Positions 33,779 through 46,725 are shown, counted from the first letter of the stretch. The stretch is 64,000 bases of DNA from Glandiceps talaboti (GCF_964340395.1 NC_135568.1:10190276-10254275); one strand, 5' to 3'. Program-made: numbers and translations. Notes: generated by a model not told the origin, from the letters alone.

Positions 33779-33872
33779 TAAGTTAATGGCTTTAGCTTTG
33801 TATTGCACCGAAATATAATTAGCTCACCAAATCCAAATTTCAGTGCAATACAAAGTTAAATCCATTAACTTA
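33779..33872. repeat. Palindrome of about 35-base arms
   Basis: AAGTTAATGG ... GTATTGCACCGAAAT pairs with ATTTCAGTGCAATAC ... CCATTAACTT. Confidence 0.8.
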
Positions 33873-34364
33873 GAATGAACTTTTGTACAGATGATCTGAG
33901 CTTTCATCATACATTATGGCACTGACAACTTTCATAAAATCAGCGCTTATCAAAAGGAAAGACATTCTGCAGAGTTAAAAGATATTATATATTACATCGT
34001 TTATCAAACCTAATGTTTAAACTTTCGTATAAACCTTATTTAACTATTATTAGTGCAGTTTACACAATTACTACTTTGTTTTAGCACCAAATACTTATTG
34101 CAAAAATTCCAATGAAGAAATGTAGTTTTCTTAACAGATGCAATATTCTATTCCATACATTACAAGTGGTTATCAACAAAAACAAACAATTGGTAAAACA
34201 TGTCTCTGGCAATTATGGAACTCTCCCATATACATTTAACCTCTGAGTTTTAACATTGATGTATCTGATTAGAGTTCTCAGAGCATTATATATTTCCAGA
34301 ATCACATCTTACAATTTGTTTATTTCTATGGATTGTAATGGCTTATACATACAATGTATATACA

Positions 34365-34570
34365 TATGTACATTGCTGCAGAGGATTTGTGGTACACAGG
34401 ATTTGTGGTACACAGGATTTGCGGTCTCCTTGTGATATTGTGGTCTCCTTGTGTTTACAATATTGGTATATAAATGTACATTGCTGCAGAGGATTTGTGG
34501 TACACAGGATATTGGTACACAGGATTTGCGGTCTCCTTGTGTTTACAATATCGGTAGGTGTACAAATATT
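34365..34570. repeat. Two-copy tandem repeat of about 110 bp
   Basis: GTACATTGCTGCAGAGGATT, GGTACACAGGATTT and GCGGTCTCCTTGTG each recur in the same order twice. Confidence 0.85.
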
Positions 34571-35821
34571 TATACACAGGTGACATGCTGAGTGAAGTTT
34601 TAAGGGCAAAGTTACATGTATTCCATGGCTATAACATACGCAAAACAATGATAGAAAGATCTCCATTTGATTAAACAGTTGACAAAATATCTATAATCAA
34701 GTCCTCAGTACTCAGGATTCAGAGAAAAAACTTGTCATTGATTGTGTCTGCATTATGTGTATATACCTCACAGCTAGTTACATAGATCGTAACACTTTTG
34801 CTGAAAAAAATATAGAGGAAGGTTATGAAGAAATTGTAATAATCTTACCCCTGAATTGTGTATAAATACATGAATTACAGAACTCTGCTTCGTTCAGCAG
34901 CCATGTGCTTCTCTCTCTCTCTACTAAATGACTTAAGCAGCTGTCAACTGTCAGTTAGGTCAACATTAGCGGTGTCATGTCAGGTCAATCTCCAAGCCTT
35001 TACATAAACACTACCTTATCTACATCTCAAATCACCCAAGATCTACAGTTGGCTGTTTTGAGAATGATTGATCAACATTGAAAACCACAAAACAAGCACT
35101 GAAGCATATCGCACCAAATGAATGAATGGATGGATGGATGGAGTATCAGTTGGGGTATTGAGGTCAACTATACTTCAAGCATGATGCAATGATTTACAAC
35201 GACTTCCCAGCACATGGTTTATACCCTGCACATGGTTATCAGCACCACGTGTACTATACAAGTACTCACATGTACGAAACACACACATCCTTCCGAGTAG
35301 ATAAAAACAGCCTTTTTTTTCTGATGCAATAATATGAATTATCAAATGCAGTTAGTTATTTTTGTCAGGTAAACAATGGTTTTCCTGGCAGTAGAAACAG
35401 AGAACAGACCATTAGGGTTTTTTGGTACTATGTGTAATGAAGTGCCATACTGTACATTGCCAGGCAACTGTGGTATCATAATTTCAAGTCATATTACGAT
35501 GCTGGTAATCAGGGTCCACAAACTAAAACTATTGTGGAATCTACCATATTGAACAAAAAATAGTATTAGTTTGTGTCTAAGTAAACCGAAGCCTCCATTA
35601 CCAGAGTATTGAGAGTAATTTATATTTCAGTATTCAGTATAGGAAGTGGCCAACTAATGCTCAAATTGATACCTGTATATGTTAACGTCAGGTTTTATTA
35701 TTTTCATACAAAATACACATGATTCCCATTTGGCAAGTACCAGTCGAATAGTTTCGATCAAAGATTTCACAATTTCTGTAAATAAATTTTGTAGGCAGCT
35801 TGGGTATTACCTTGGCATCCA

Positions 35822-36286
35822 TGCTGTCCTGTTCTACGTACAGTACAGTATAGCATGGCTATTTGTAGCCTGGACTCCATACTGTCTTGTTCTACAGTAT
35901 AGCATGGCTATTTGTAGCCTGGAATCCATACTGTCCTGTTCTACAGTATAGCATGGCTATTTGTAGCCTGGACTCCATACTGTCCTGTTCTACAGTATAG
36001 CATGGCTATTTGTAGCCTGGACTCCATACTGTCCTGTTCTACAGTATAGCATGGCTATTTGTAGCCTGGAATCCATACTGTCCTGTTCTACAGTATAGCA
36101 TGGCTATTTGTAGCCTGGACTCCATACTGTCCTGTTCTACAGTATAGCATGGCTATTTGTAGCCTGGAATCCATACTGTCCTGTTCTACAGTATAGCATG
36201 GCTATTTGTAGCCTGGAATCCATACTGTCCTGTTCCACAATATAGCCCATGGCTATTTGTAGCCTGGAATCCATACTCTCCTGTTC
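35822..36286. repeat. 49-bp minisatellite, about nine units
   Basis: Unit reads TATAGCATGGCTATTTGTAG, CCTGGA(A/C)TCCATACTGTCCT, GTTCTACAG. Units are nearly identical and alternate between two variants (GACTCC and GAATCC). Confidence 0.95.
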
Positions 36287-36289
36287 ATA

Positions 36290-38478
36290 ATTTCTTTGCT
36301 TTTTTCCCCAATTTTAATAACTGCATACATACATGAAATGTGCACATATATGTACCTTGTAGCATATGTAGGTTTTGATATCTGCCATGTCAATGCAACA
36401 TGTCATTGAACTGGTGTATTTATTAAATTCCATGGTTAAAGTTTAACTTGACCTTAAGTATGTCAATAATTACATAGGCTTCCACAGTAATAATGAACTC
36501 ATCCAGAGAGGTGGCCATACACCGTATCTCTATGGTAACCACCACTGTGATAATATGAACAGGGAAATAAAATAAACCACATGATTAAAAATAGCCTGTT
36601 GTGAAACAGACTAATTCATATACATTTGTATACTGCCCAGGACAAACCAGAAATCTGGAAGGATGCAGTTGTCAACAATGTATATCATTATGTACATGTC
36701 CAAGGTCAATGTGGGCTGTTAGTCATGTGTACTCACCTGTACAGTAATGATTTTGAACTGTGTTAAACTTAAATTCTGTGGTTTCCATCCTTTAAAATAC
36801 CACTTATTTGCATCACAAAACAAAATGTTTTTGTTATGCAAATTTCAAGTTTGGCTATCAGAAGGCTTTTCAAGGAAAACAAGTCATAAAACTGAATATC
36901 TGAGAGATGCATTTAATAACATTCAAAATATGGCTAGACATGTAATCAGGTCACCAGCCATGACCTCATTTCAAACGCCATGTTACCCTCTTTATATTTG
37001 CATGGAATCTTTAACAGAAGGTCGTTCTATTTTAATAAACACTTGGTGTATTTGTATTCATTTTCATATTGTTGATGTTTCATTTTTTCAGTTGAAAAAT
37101 CAATCTTCAACATTATTTCCCACATAAATAGTTTTGAAGTTGGACTCTGCGCGCTAAGTACAACTTTCATACACAAAGTGACAAACACATGTTCTATCAT
37201 AAATCCATCAAAACAACATGGAGGTAGAATTAAACCTAGAGCTCACTCCACCGAGTCCTCGCACTCTTACAATGTTTTTACAACCCCGCTTCTTACTCAG
37301 GCAAGAATCGTTCATTTCTAACTCGTAAGCATACCCTAGATACGCCATTGCTAATACCATGTGGACGACATCAATTCCTTTTGAATTCGAAGAGTGGCGT
37401 GACATTCCTTCGCTCGGTGACACAGAAAATGAATGGATGATGCAACAACTGTGCGGCACTGGACGTTTGTCACCCTCCCCGCTATAGAAGTACGTACGTC
37501 AGCTACTAATCTGACAGCAACAATATAAAAAAATCGAACTTGCCTTTTGACTCGAGAATCTGTCAAGTTTTCAATGTGTGCAATGATGGAATTATTCACT
37601 CTCACTTGTGTGATCGACTGTCAAAGGTCTCGGAGCTTTCTCACCCACGCCACGTGTTTGTTTTCGCACATACTCATTTGTCAACAACTGTGACCTGAGA
37701 AGGTCTTTTGTTTCGGGCTACGTGAATATATATTAGTAATCGGTGGCGGTAGCGATTGTAAATACAGTATTTCCAATGGGTGGGTAGTCCAAAGTAATAT
37801 ACGTTTGTTTATTTATTTACATACAGTAACGCGCGGGAAAATGCCAAATATATTTCTAAGGAACTGATGCATGCAGCGAAGTTAATAGTATTACCAGTAG
37901 TTTTGCTTTCTAGAATTATGGTAATCCATCTCAGCAGATACTACAGTGGAAACTTACGGCATGGTTACGGTCTCATTTTTTCATCAAGGCTGGTGGAAAG
38001 GTCGAGTGAATCATTGCTTAGATTCTCAACGTCAACGCATATGGACAGTATATCACTCGCGCTTACTGCCGTACTCTATATTGCTCTCTGAAACTTAGGG
38101 AGCCTCGCGTGACCTTAGCTACAAAACAGTGTTGATGTATCCACGGTAAAAAAAACTTTCCGCGTTACATAATAACTTTCATCATGACATGTTACAACAA
38201 ATTCCCCCGATATGCAACATATGATGGAAAATGCACAGAACTGTACTTATCAACATGTACAAAACAATATTCCCCATGATGCTGAGGGACAGACCTACGG
38301 CACCCCTAGCACTTTTATTCTGAAGGACACATGTTATCCCAAGGTTCCGATGCTTACAAGGCACAATAATGAAGACCGAAGGATCAACAGCAAAATCACT
38401 AAGCGCGTTAATCTCCTAGAAGCTATAAAATGTCATTAGGTTTAAGGAATTTCTTATAGATCAGCTGTCGATTCTTAC
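36290..38478. other. Non-coding stretch with a CpG-richer patch
   Basis: 37.1-38.1 kb is richer in CG dinucleotides than its surroundings and includes a CACGTG E-box near 37650, like a promoter area. Several short open frames exist on both strands, but I recognise none of them. Confidence 0.4.
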
Positions 38479-38479
38479 C

Positions 38480-38570
38480 TGATGTGTATAGTCCTGAGAA
38501 AGACAGACGATGTTCTTCAGCTAGATCGACAACATATGGAGTTTCACTGTTTTGCCGCCGCCATTTTTGA
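38480..38570 (-). promoter_or_regulatory. Putative YY1-type promoter and non-coding first exon
   Basis: The minus strand has AAAATGGCGGCGGC (38567-38554), a YY1-type element often placed at transcription starts. About 85 bases later there is a strong donor ACATCAG|GTAAGAATC (38479/38478). Between them only tiny ORFs occur (for example 38564-38544). It could be the leader exon that splices to the acceptor at 20760. No transcript evidence is available. Confidence 0.35.
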
Positions 38571-39239
38571 AATTGTCAAAAGTCGGGACATACCATTTGC
38601 ATAGGGGTAACATCACCGCATGTGCGATGTTCGCCTTTTGGGGTGGGAAGGGTGTTACAAGGATGTAAACAGTGTGCTTGTCATTACCTTGTACTGACTT
38701 AGATACTGGTACAGTATCTTCTGACGTCACATAGAATGTGGCAACTATCGTCACAATATAGGCTAGGCCTAGCTCAATGCAATTTACGTCTCAGCCTAGC
38801 CAAGTTCCATACAAGCTTGAATTTCTAAGATATCCTATCCGAATAGTTTAGACTTCAGTCACATAAAATAACTCTTATTTATCGACTGGTATAAATTTAC
38901 AATATGTACAACATCAAAGTGGAAACAAAGTGGGATCAAGGTGCGTAGTAGACGGATTGAAACGTAGCAACCGTTTGTAATTTACCGTGTAACTACATTC
39001 TACTATCTAATATTAAAATGGCTGTGTATGGATGAGAAATTATAATATAATCTATTTTGGTTTAGGCCTATAAATGAATAAAAACAACTCCACTGTGTTA
39101 CTCTACTCTACTTGAAAAGTCCGTGTGTTTGCAAAAACTATCCGTGTGTTACAAAACTTTTTGTTTCTGTGATTCCCTGTGATTTAATAGCGCTCGTAAT
39201 ACTACAACATTTCACCCGGACGTTTCACCCATGGTACGC

Positions 39240-39665
39240 GTGCTGCATCACCGTCATGTCCTCACGATACACTTTCCTCAATTCGTGTCTTCAACGATAT
39301 AGCCTGTGTATAGTATTGCGAGCCCTAGACCTCCACACGGGACTCCACATAGACAACGATCGCCTCTCCTCTGCATTTTTTCTTCCACGTGTTCCATATG
39401 GGTATAAACAAAAAAAAACTTTGGTCAGAAAACATTCTCTCATATATTTGTCCAACATCTTCGAACAGTCTACCTTTCAATGATCTCCACCATTCCAAGT
39501 CTCTACCTTCCGTCCCTATCTCAATACCTATTTTAATACACCTGTTTCATACTGCAGCCGGGGCCGCTGATCAAGTTTTCATTTTCTATCGTCACTGTAC
39601 AGCGCCCTCTTGTGATACATCTTTCGAAAAATATTTTGTATGATTGTGAGCTGAGGCAGATGTCA
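39240..39665 (+). mobile_element. Probable non-LTR retrotransposon 3' relic
   Basis: A weakly open frame reads SYICPTSSNSLPF, HSKSLPSVP, then LIHLFHTAA, resembling the C-terminal tail of CR1/L2-type LINE ORF2 proteins (W/SNSLP...LK.HLF). The same sequence is repeated at 52550-52830. Confidence 0.45.
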
Positions 39666-39754
39666 CAACTGGTAATAATTTTCCCATCTTGCGTCGCTTT
39701 GGCGCATTCATTTTACGGCAGACATCAAAATTATCTAAGTTCAAGGCCAGGCCC

Positions 39755-39762
39755 TGACGTCA
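39755..39762. promoter_or_regulatory. Perfect CRE palindrome
   Basis: TGACGTCA, the CREB/ATF full site, about 85 bases before the coding-looking ORF at 39837. A chance occurrence cannot be excluded. Confidence 0.35.
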
Positions 39763-39836
39763 ATCCCACAAGAAGTATACTGACTCCGTAAGGGAAAGTT
39801 TTGTTGACACTCATATACGATACATTCTATTGTTAA

Positions 39837-40104
39837 CATAAAAAATGCCACAAAAAGATCAACTTTGATAAACTTAATCTACTAATTGAAACATTAGAGG
39901 GAGTAGATGAGACGTCGAAATGGACATCTCTGTCTCATGTTTTGTCTACCGTCACTGTCGCGACCTCTGACCTACTCACAGACCTGTGCGAAACACTGAA
40001 CTTGCTACCGGAAATCGGAACATCTATCTGCCACACTGTGACAGCTCAGAAGCCACAGGTACTCGAATCAATGTGTAGAAAAAAAATATGTATTGTATGT
40101 AAAT
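39837..40104 (+). CDS. Short coding-looking ORF without ATG, invaded by a MITE
   Basis: Reads NFDKLNLLIETLEGVDETSK, then WTSLSHVLSTVTVATSDLLT, then CETLNLLPEIGTSICHTVTA, clearly higher in complexity and G+C than surrounding DNA. An ATG at 39845 is one base out of frame across an A5 run. Without the MITE the frame would end at TAG a few bases after the insertion point. Now it runs on to a TAA inside the MITE. I do not recognise the protein. It could be a small gene, an exon, or chance. Confidence 0.35.
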
Positions 40105-40163
40105 AAGTCTTATTTACATACATATTTTTTTTTAAATCATACACATTGATTCGAGTGCCTGTG
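40054..40163. mobile_element. 110-bp hAT-like MITE with 8-bp target duplication
   Basis: Ends CACAGGTACTCGAATCAATG / CATTGATTCGAGTGCCTGTG are inverted repeats, internally nearly palindromic to the centre. Flanked by the direct repeat TCAGAAGC (40046-40053 and 40164-40171). An 8-bp duplication is the hAT superfamily signature. Confidence 0.85.
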
Positions 40164-40172
40164 TCAGAAGCC

Positions 40173-42550
40173 TTAGTAAACCAAATTGATGGGACTGCAG
40201 GTTGTGATTTTCATTTGTTGACGGGTTAGATTAATGGAAACAAAATGAGTACATGTGTATTTTGATTCCGAAAAAGCTGTGTTAGGGGATCGTGTTGCAT
40301 GATGTTGACAGTGACACATGTGAATGTTGGGCACTAACTGAATCAATGCGTGATCACTGGCGTGGCCATAATTCAGGGTTATACTTCCATGGCCATATAG
40401 ACGGCCGATGGATGTGCGCCCGGTCAGACATGAAGAATGAACTTGTTGTGCAAATCAGAAAATAATTACAATTGTATTTACAAAGCATCCTAACTTTGAC
40501 GTTGTTGATAGTTTTAGTTCACTATTTCTGAGTTTCAAGGACACCTAATGTCATCTTCTAGTATCAAGTTTACAGTATGTAACTAATGCTGTCATTTGAT
40601 ATAGCAGGACCAAATCATGATACACAGATAGTAACGATAATTGATAAAAAATAAATTATTTCAAAGTTTGTTTGACTGTATTATTTGTAAGTTTTTTGTT
40701 CACATTTGGTACTTTTTAAAGTCAGGGATTTTTATTTTTTATTCAATCATATGTTCCCTGTGACTTATTTTGAAGTTGTTCTTTGTCCTTGTCTGAAAAA
40801 AAAAGGACTTATAAATTTGAGCACTGCTATTCATTGATATTCAGATTAAAAATTGTGACTACCTGGCTGTCCAATCTTTCTAAACAATTTATAATATACT
40901 CTGTAGAAATGACTTTGAATTACATAATCTTAATTGCCTTCTTTTTCTGAGGTGTAATGTGTAGTACACAATTTTCAAAAAACAGCTCACTAGGAACTGT
41001 TATTATGAATGGAATTGTTTTATGTTGTTAGGTAATAGTCTATGTGTAATGGAGTATCTAGGACCACAGTATCTCTATAGTGGTCTGAGGTAATATATAT
41101 GAATATTTCATAGACAATAATAATTGACCCCACTCCCTGTCAAATGACCCCACTTTTTGCAACCAAGGGGCCTTTGTCCCCACTTGTTGGAAACCTTGGC
41201 AGAACACTGCCTTCTACCCCCACCCCCACCCCCACCCCTTGTTACGTCGAAACAGCATGTATCTTTCATGGCTGAAGTCGTTGAGGTTTGATGAGGGACA
41301 GGGCTCGAAATTAATGCCGTCGTGTGGTACATTTTGCTGCAATGTAATAATAGCTCAGAATATTTCTATCATTTTCAAAATTATGAGAGTCATACTGCAT
41401 TCCTAAAAAAAGTTACATACTAGAGTTCAAATTGGAAGCTTGAAAAAATTCTTAGCGATGTCAATGCCACTTTGATTAATAGGACGAATGTATTAGTACT
41501 CCTGATAAAATCATACAATAGTTCATGGCTACAGATATACACCCATCAGGATGATAAGTATTCATCTTCTTACAAAGTTGTTCTACGGACTTGTCAACCT
41601 TGCTAATTAAAATGAAGGAAAGAGACCTGTAACAAGGAATTCAATAAAGAGAAGAGAAAAGAAGTTGTAGAGAGACTGACAGGACAGAAAGGACAGAGAA
41701 TAGAACTGAAAAATACAGATTTTCTTCCCTCGCCCGCCCGCCCCGCCTGACTATTCCACTGAGATGAGAAACACAAAAAAAGGTCACCCTTATGTGGATA
41801 GGTGATATAAATCCCACAATGATCACAATTAGTATTAAAATTTTACTTATTTTATAAAATATTGAAAAAGAAAAGCCACCTTTATTGATAAAATAGTTCG
41901 CGCAGCATAGCGGCTCAATGACTAGTACGCATGCGCGTCGTATATACTATGCAGGAGTCTATGCAGGAAAAAAAAGGAGAAATTTAATTGTTACACTATT
42001 TGGAAGTTTGACGCATGGCAGTACGTGATACGACCACTGATGACATAGCGCAGTTTAATTTCCAGGTTGTGGAAGTGTGGTTTTGACATTTATATTGTCG
42101 ATAATTGATTTTTTTACATGTTCGAAAAAGAATAACTACTTTCCTATGTTTGTTGGTACAGTAACATTTAATTTCCCAAATCGTCGAGTTGAATTGAGAA
42201 ATCGTGATGTTCGGCAACACGTCAACAAACTGACATTTGTCCAAAGACCAACGTACGTTGATGGAGGGTCTATGATAAGTTGGCTGATTGAAAATGAACA
42301 ATATTAATCTAATGGCTATGATGTTTTTTGAAACCAACAACTGCATAGAGTGTTGACTTTATTTACTTCTCGTCCATGTCAGAGAATTAGATGTCATTCA
42401 ATGAAATAAATTTTGATGGTCAATACCCCTGGAAAATGACCCAAATCAAGTGTATAAACCCTGGCCAAGGCAGCCGGTCACAAATGTATCTACCCTGCGC
42501 GAGCTTATGGGCTTTGCCTACTTATGATATTATCGTATTTAACGTTTTAA
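40173..42550. other. Spacer before the glycosyltransferase array
   Basis: No supported gene. The segment 41796-41890 matches 52868-52970, so the duplicated unit reaches at least this far left. Confidence 0.5.
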
Positions 42551-42892
42551 AGTGGCCAGCCATATAGATGGGGATTGGGTATTTATTTTGGATGTTTAAT
42601 TTATGAAACAATTTCATCATGGCGTCCTACGTGAAAAACAACAGAGACGAGGTCTGTCTTTGTAACTACCTATACAGCGCAAAACAGCTAAACAAATGTG
42701 TAATAAGGTTTGTTATTGTATGTACAGTAACAACCATTTTATATATTTATCACTCTTTTTATCAGTCTTTTGCAGTTTATTTAGTACAAACAAGGATTTG
42801 GCATATCAGATGTTGTTTTACATTGATTTTTGACATTGTGTTATAAATCAAGAATCCACAATAAATACCCAATCCTCATCCATATTGCCACT
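42551..42892. mobile_element. Foldback MITE, copy 2 (unit A)
   Basis: Ends AGTGGCCAGCCATATAGATG and CATCCATATTGCCACT. Interior shares GTACAAACAAGGATTTGGCA with copy 3 and the equivalent phrase with copy 1. Confidence 0.8.
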
Positions 42893-43349
42893 TCCATAGA
42901 AATACGGTTTTGAACTTGAACTACAGTAAAATTAAAGTTTATTATCATATCCCCCTTTCTTATCATAGGACTCGTGCCACAAAGCGAAAATGGCACCCAT
43001 TCATATTAGGTATTGGATATTAACCTCATAATGGCAACATAATGACGATATGATATACCTGTAATATGGTCACACTATGTACATTAAATCATACTTCAAT
43101 ACGGATTATGACATAATTATTATTAATAAAATAATTTAATAAGTTTGTCATATTTATTACTTTTCTATTCTGTGCTCAAAATTTAAACTATTTATTACTA
43201 TTAAACACCCGGTATGGACCTGTAACAACACATATTTCTATATTTCATCATTTCTGTGAGGAACATCTATTCCAGTTCTCTTTTTGTTGAATTGTTTATA
43301 TTGAGAAGATTTTTTAGATTATGTGAGGTCAACATATACTGTGTATATG

Positions 43350-43426
43350 TAGCAGCTGTTTGTCGCAGGCTGAGCTAAGACTACGCAATTTTATTTTCGC
43401 CAAATTGTGTCATCCACAAAGTAGTA
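43350..43426 (+). promoter_or_regulatory. Conserved 5' flank of glycosyltransferase copy A
   Basis: The block GTAGCAGCTGTTTGTCGCAG ... AAATTGTGTCAT precedes the ATG in all three copies (also 53785-53861 and about 62921-62996) and includes the CAGCTG E-box in A and B. Probably 5' UTR or core promoter. Confidence 0.5.
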
Positions 43427-43567
43427 ATGGAGGCGACTATATCACGGAAAGCTGTTTTTATGTTAATGATAAGTTCAATAACAATAACTCTGTTTACCAT
43501 GGATAACTGGCATATCACTCATAACTGGTTTCATACACAAATGAGCCAGCAGTTGTCATCCAATAGG
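43427..43567 (+). pseudogene. Copy A exon 1 (signal anchor)
   Basis: 47 codons, MEATISRKAVFMLMISSITI then TLFTMDNW. Three residues longer than B and C because of an insertion after NW. Followed by GCGAGT instead of GTGAGT. Confidence 0.75.
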
Positions 43568-45552
43568 GCGAGTATAACTTACTTATTAATATCTGTTTTG
43601 CCTGCATGTACGAGTTACTTTTACATATTAAGTCTACAACCAAGATCAGGGAAAATATAGTCTACGCAACATCGTTATAATTGAACCATGTTTTCCCTTT
43701 GGGTAAACTGCTTTGTTGAACCCAATTACCAGTCGTCTTCTTCACCCCATCTTCATGAAAGAAATGTAATGTCGCACCATTGAGAGTAGATATGATATCG
43801 ATATATTCATAGAACAATACCATACTTCTTTTCGTCAATTGTTCTTGTGGTATTTTCATGAGTTTATTTGTACGTGGCGGCGAAACATTGCTTTTATGGT
43901 AGACATTACGTGTGGGAGGTGGTGAGTTAACATCGCAAACGCCATTTCGAAGCAGTGCTGACCTACCTTACCTCTACAGCAGCCATACTTGGTTTATTTA
44001 TCTTCAGAAATTCGACACACTCGGCCACTGTAGGAGTTGTCACTGAACGTCTCCTCCCAGGCTTTTTGGCGGGACAGATGCAACAAAAATTGTTACAGCG
44101 AATACTATCAACTCTTTCAAAAACACTCTAGACAGTCACTGGGCTGAATACAAATACATCATTAACATAAACTTGGATAGTGTTTGATTTATATACATGT
44201 TACTATTCGTGGAACTTTGGACTATGGACTGTTGAACATTTGATTTTTTTTTACCTTTGATCGGCTCATAGGCTTTTAGCCTTCAAAGCTGTACATAATA
44301 TGAATATGAATATGAATACTTCTCCGTCTGACGATACGATGGACGGTCGTTTTTGGCGTGTTTGTGGAGGTTGAAATTTAACCATCCAGCCACAGTCAGA
44401 TTATAACGTCTCTCGTTCCTTTAGCGGTTGACATCTTTAAATTTCGTTTTCCATTCAGTATTCTGTTTGACAATCTTGACACACTAACATCTTCTCAGAT
44501 GCATGAGACATGTGAGATGACCGCTCTTGATACAGGTGACTATTTTTCGTGCGGGTAAAGTGTGGGATGACCGCTCTTGATACAGGCGGCTGTATTTTCT
44601 GTGGGGGTAAGTGTGGGGGAAGGCAGTGGTATCTCTGTGCGAAGACGTGAAAAATGAAATATTGACCTGAGAACAGTGAGGAATAATATGGGTAACTTTA
44701 ATACAAACAACAATATATATAACATATTTCTAAAAGTTCGCTTTATTTGGGTGATATTTTACGATGTATATCATAAATAGAATGTCCAACGCGGGTCTGT
44801 ACTACTAGTAGATACAGTATAACGAGTGTAACATTGATATTGCAGAGCATCTCACTATTTTGGCGATTGGAGACCAAAATAATTTCATCAGCAAATTACC
44901 TAGTAAACGTGAGTTTCAAGATTGGTGTTTTCCGCACAGCATTGCGCGCAATACGCTGGTTTGGTGTCTCACTTATCATGGCGACAGCTGTTAGAGAAAA
45001 ACTAATTGTTGTTTCAATATAACGATCGATGTTGCGTATACCACACCTTCTATGCAACCGGGATCATGGTATTATCACTGGGCTTTGAAAATCCCGGTGG
45101 TCTGAAATAGTGAGTGGATGTAGATGGGTGGTCTTGAAATAGTTTCCTCTTGATTTGTGTGGCTTCGAACCACATTAAAACACGGGAGCAGTCGTATAGA
45201 ATAATGTGGAATTTTTATCTCAAATAGGGTCACAATAGAAATAAGTTTGAAGGTAATGCCTACACGAGAGTATACAGACAAACTAAGGACACATTGCTGT
45301 ACATGGAACATTATGTTACAAATAATTACAAGTGATCTCAAACTTTTAATAGCGCAAAAATAAAATAAACGGTCTATCACATATGATGACGATGATCTAC
45401 TACATGTACCCTATACACCCTTTGTATACGTTTTCACATATTGCAACCATAAGTATCATGTTTGTCGCCCTTTTCACCATTTTTAATCAGAAATATCTTT
45501 ATTACGAAAGTAATAAAATACAATTTTGATGATGCCCAAGCCTGCCGCGGAA

Positions 45553-45575
45553 TCATACATACATACATACATACA

Positions 45576-45609
<34 letters not shown>

Positions 45610-45628
45610 CAGACACACACAGACAGAC

Positions 45629-45707
<79 letters not shown>

Positions 45708-45730
45708 TACAGACAGACAGACAGACAGAT
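45553..45730. repeat. CATA then CAGA microsatellite (unit A)
   Basis: Precedes exon 2. Unit B has only the CAGA part at 55643-55714. Confidence 0.95.
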
Positions 45731-45872
45731 AACATTCCTTACTGAAGGTAAAAACGTAACGTATAACTTACTGGGCTTTAAGAAATAATATTAAAATTGC
45801 AAAATGACAGCATTGATGTACACTATCTTGTATGAAATGTAAGGTTTAGAAAGTTTCCTGTATTCTTTTTAG

Positions 45873-46725
45873 AATTCGAATAATGAAGTTCAACCACATA
45901 CTACGGGTACAACTAGTCCTTCTGGAATTATACCAATGTCCATGGGAACGCAGCATGGAGAACATTTACCCAAAGGAAAGAACAGAGTGACGGGAAATTA
46001 CAATGTTACAAACCAAGTCGATGTACATCATTTACAGTCTAAATATGAGCATAAAGGACTGATTAGCAAGTTTCAAAAATATCCGTCGAAACGTTCTGAA
46101 AGAATGGTTGTTTTGCCGGCATATGAAAACCGATTAGGGCCGTCAAAGCTCTACAACAAGTTCCGGTGGACACTGGCTTTTACGCTTTATTATAATTGTA
46201 CTATTGTTGTTCTTCCATTTTCTATACACAAAACTCAAGTTTGGGTTAAGGGGTCAGGACCAAAATTAAGAACTTTTAATGAAACCTTTGACATAGACAG
46301 ACTCTCTAGATTTATTAATATTATATCATTGGAAACTTACAAGAAGATGTGTGGCTCCGAAATAAAAGGAGGCGAAATGGTTTCAAGTTATTCAGCAATG
46401 TCAGATGAAAATAGAGATTTGTGTGCGATATACAAACTTGGTACTTGTAAATTAAAGGGTAAGAATGGAAGTGTTAGTCATTGGTTTTGGCCCAAGGCAA
46501 CTATCGGTGGTATTGAATTACCAGAAAATGTTGTATCCATGGAAACCTATGAAAGACGTTTGATGAAGTTCGACAGACTTTCAAAGAGAATCTGGATGAA
46601 GTTCTAGCCAAGTCCCTTATAAGAGCCCCATATATACGGCAGATGACGGACGAAGTTACAAAGAGAATTTGTGACGGTAAATTGGAATTCGCCGTTCTGC
46701 ACTGGCGGAACAAAACTGGAGAATG
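45873..46725 (+). pseudogene. Copy A exon 2 (disrupted)
   Basis: 853 bases versus 914 in B. Acceptor TTTTTAG. Contains the frame-breaking deletion near 46577-46585 and one three-base loss near 46500. Donor GAATG|GTGAG is intact. Confidence 0.8.

Larger units (their letters stand above)
31348..34330. other. Downstream of the zinc-finger ORF: repeats only
   Basis: Holds two palindromes (31676-31802, 33779-33872), a G run (31893-31907), (TTTA)n at 32117-32170, and (TATC)n/(CATC)n blocks at 32598-33056. No further gene seen. Confidence 0.65.

Noticed and set aside
36747-37127. 126-codon plus-strand ORF
   Set aside because: No recognisable motif, atypical composition and no splice context. Probably chance in AT-rich DNA.
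37208-38439. Several 60-85-codon ORFs on both strands in the CpG-richer patch
   Set aside because: Overlapping and unrecognised. Some splice-like borders (for example a minus-strand GTAAGTTT near 37958) exist, but none links to a convincing frame.
41108-41332. Minus-strand ORF with a glycine run
   Set aside because: Glycines come from a CCCACC repeat, and no homology was recognised.
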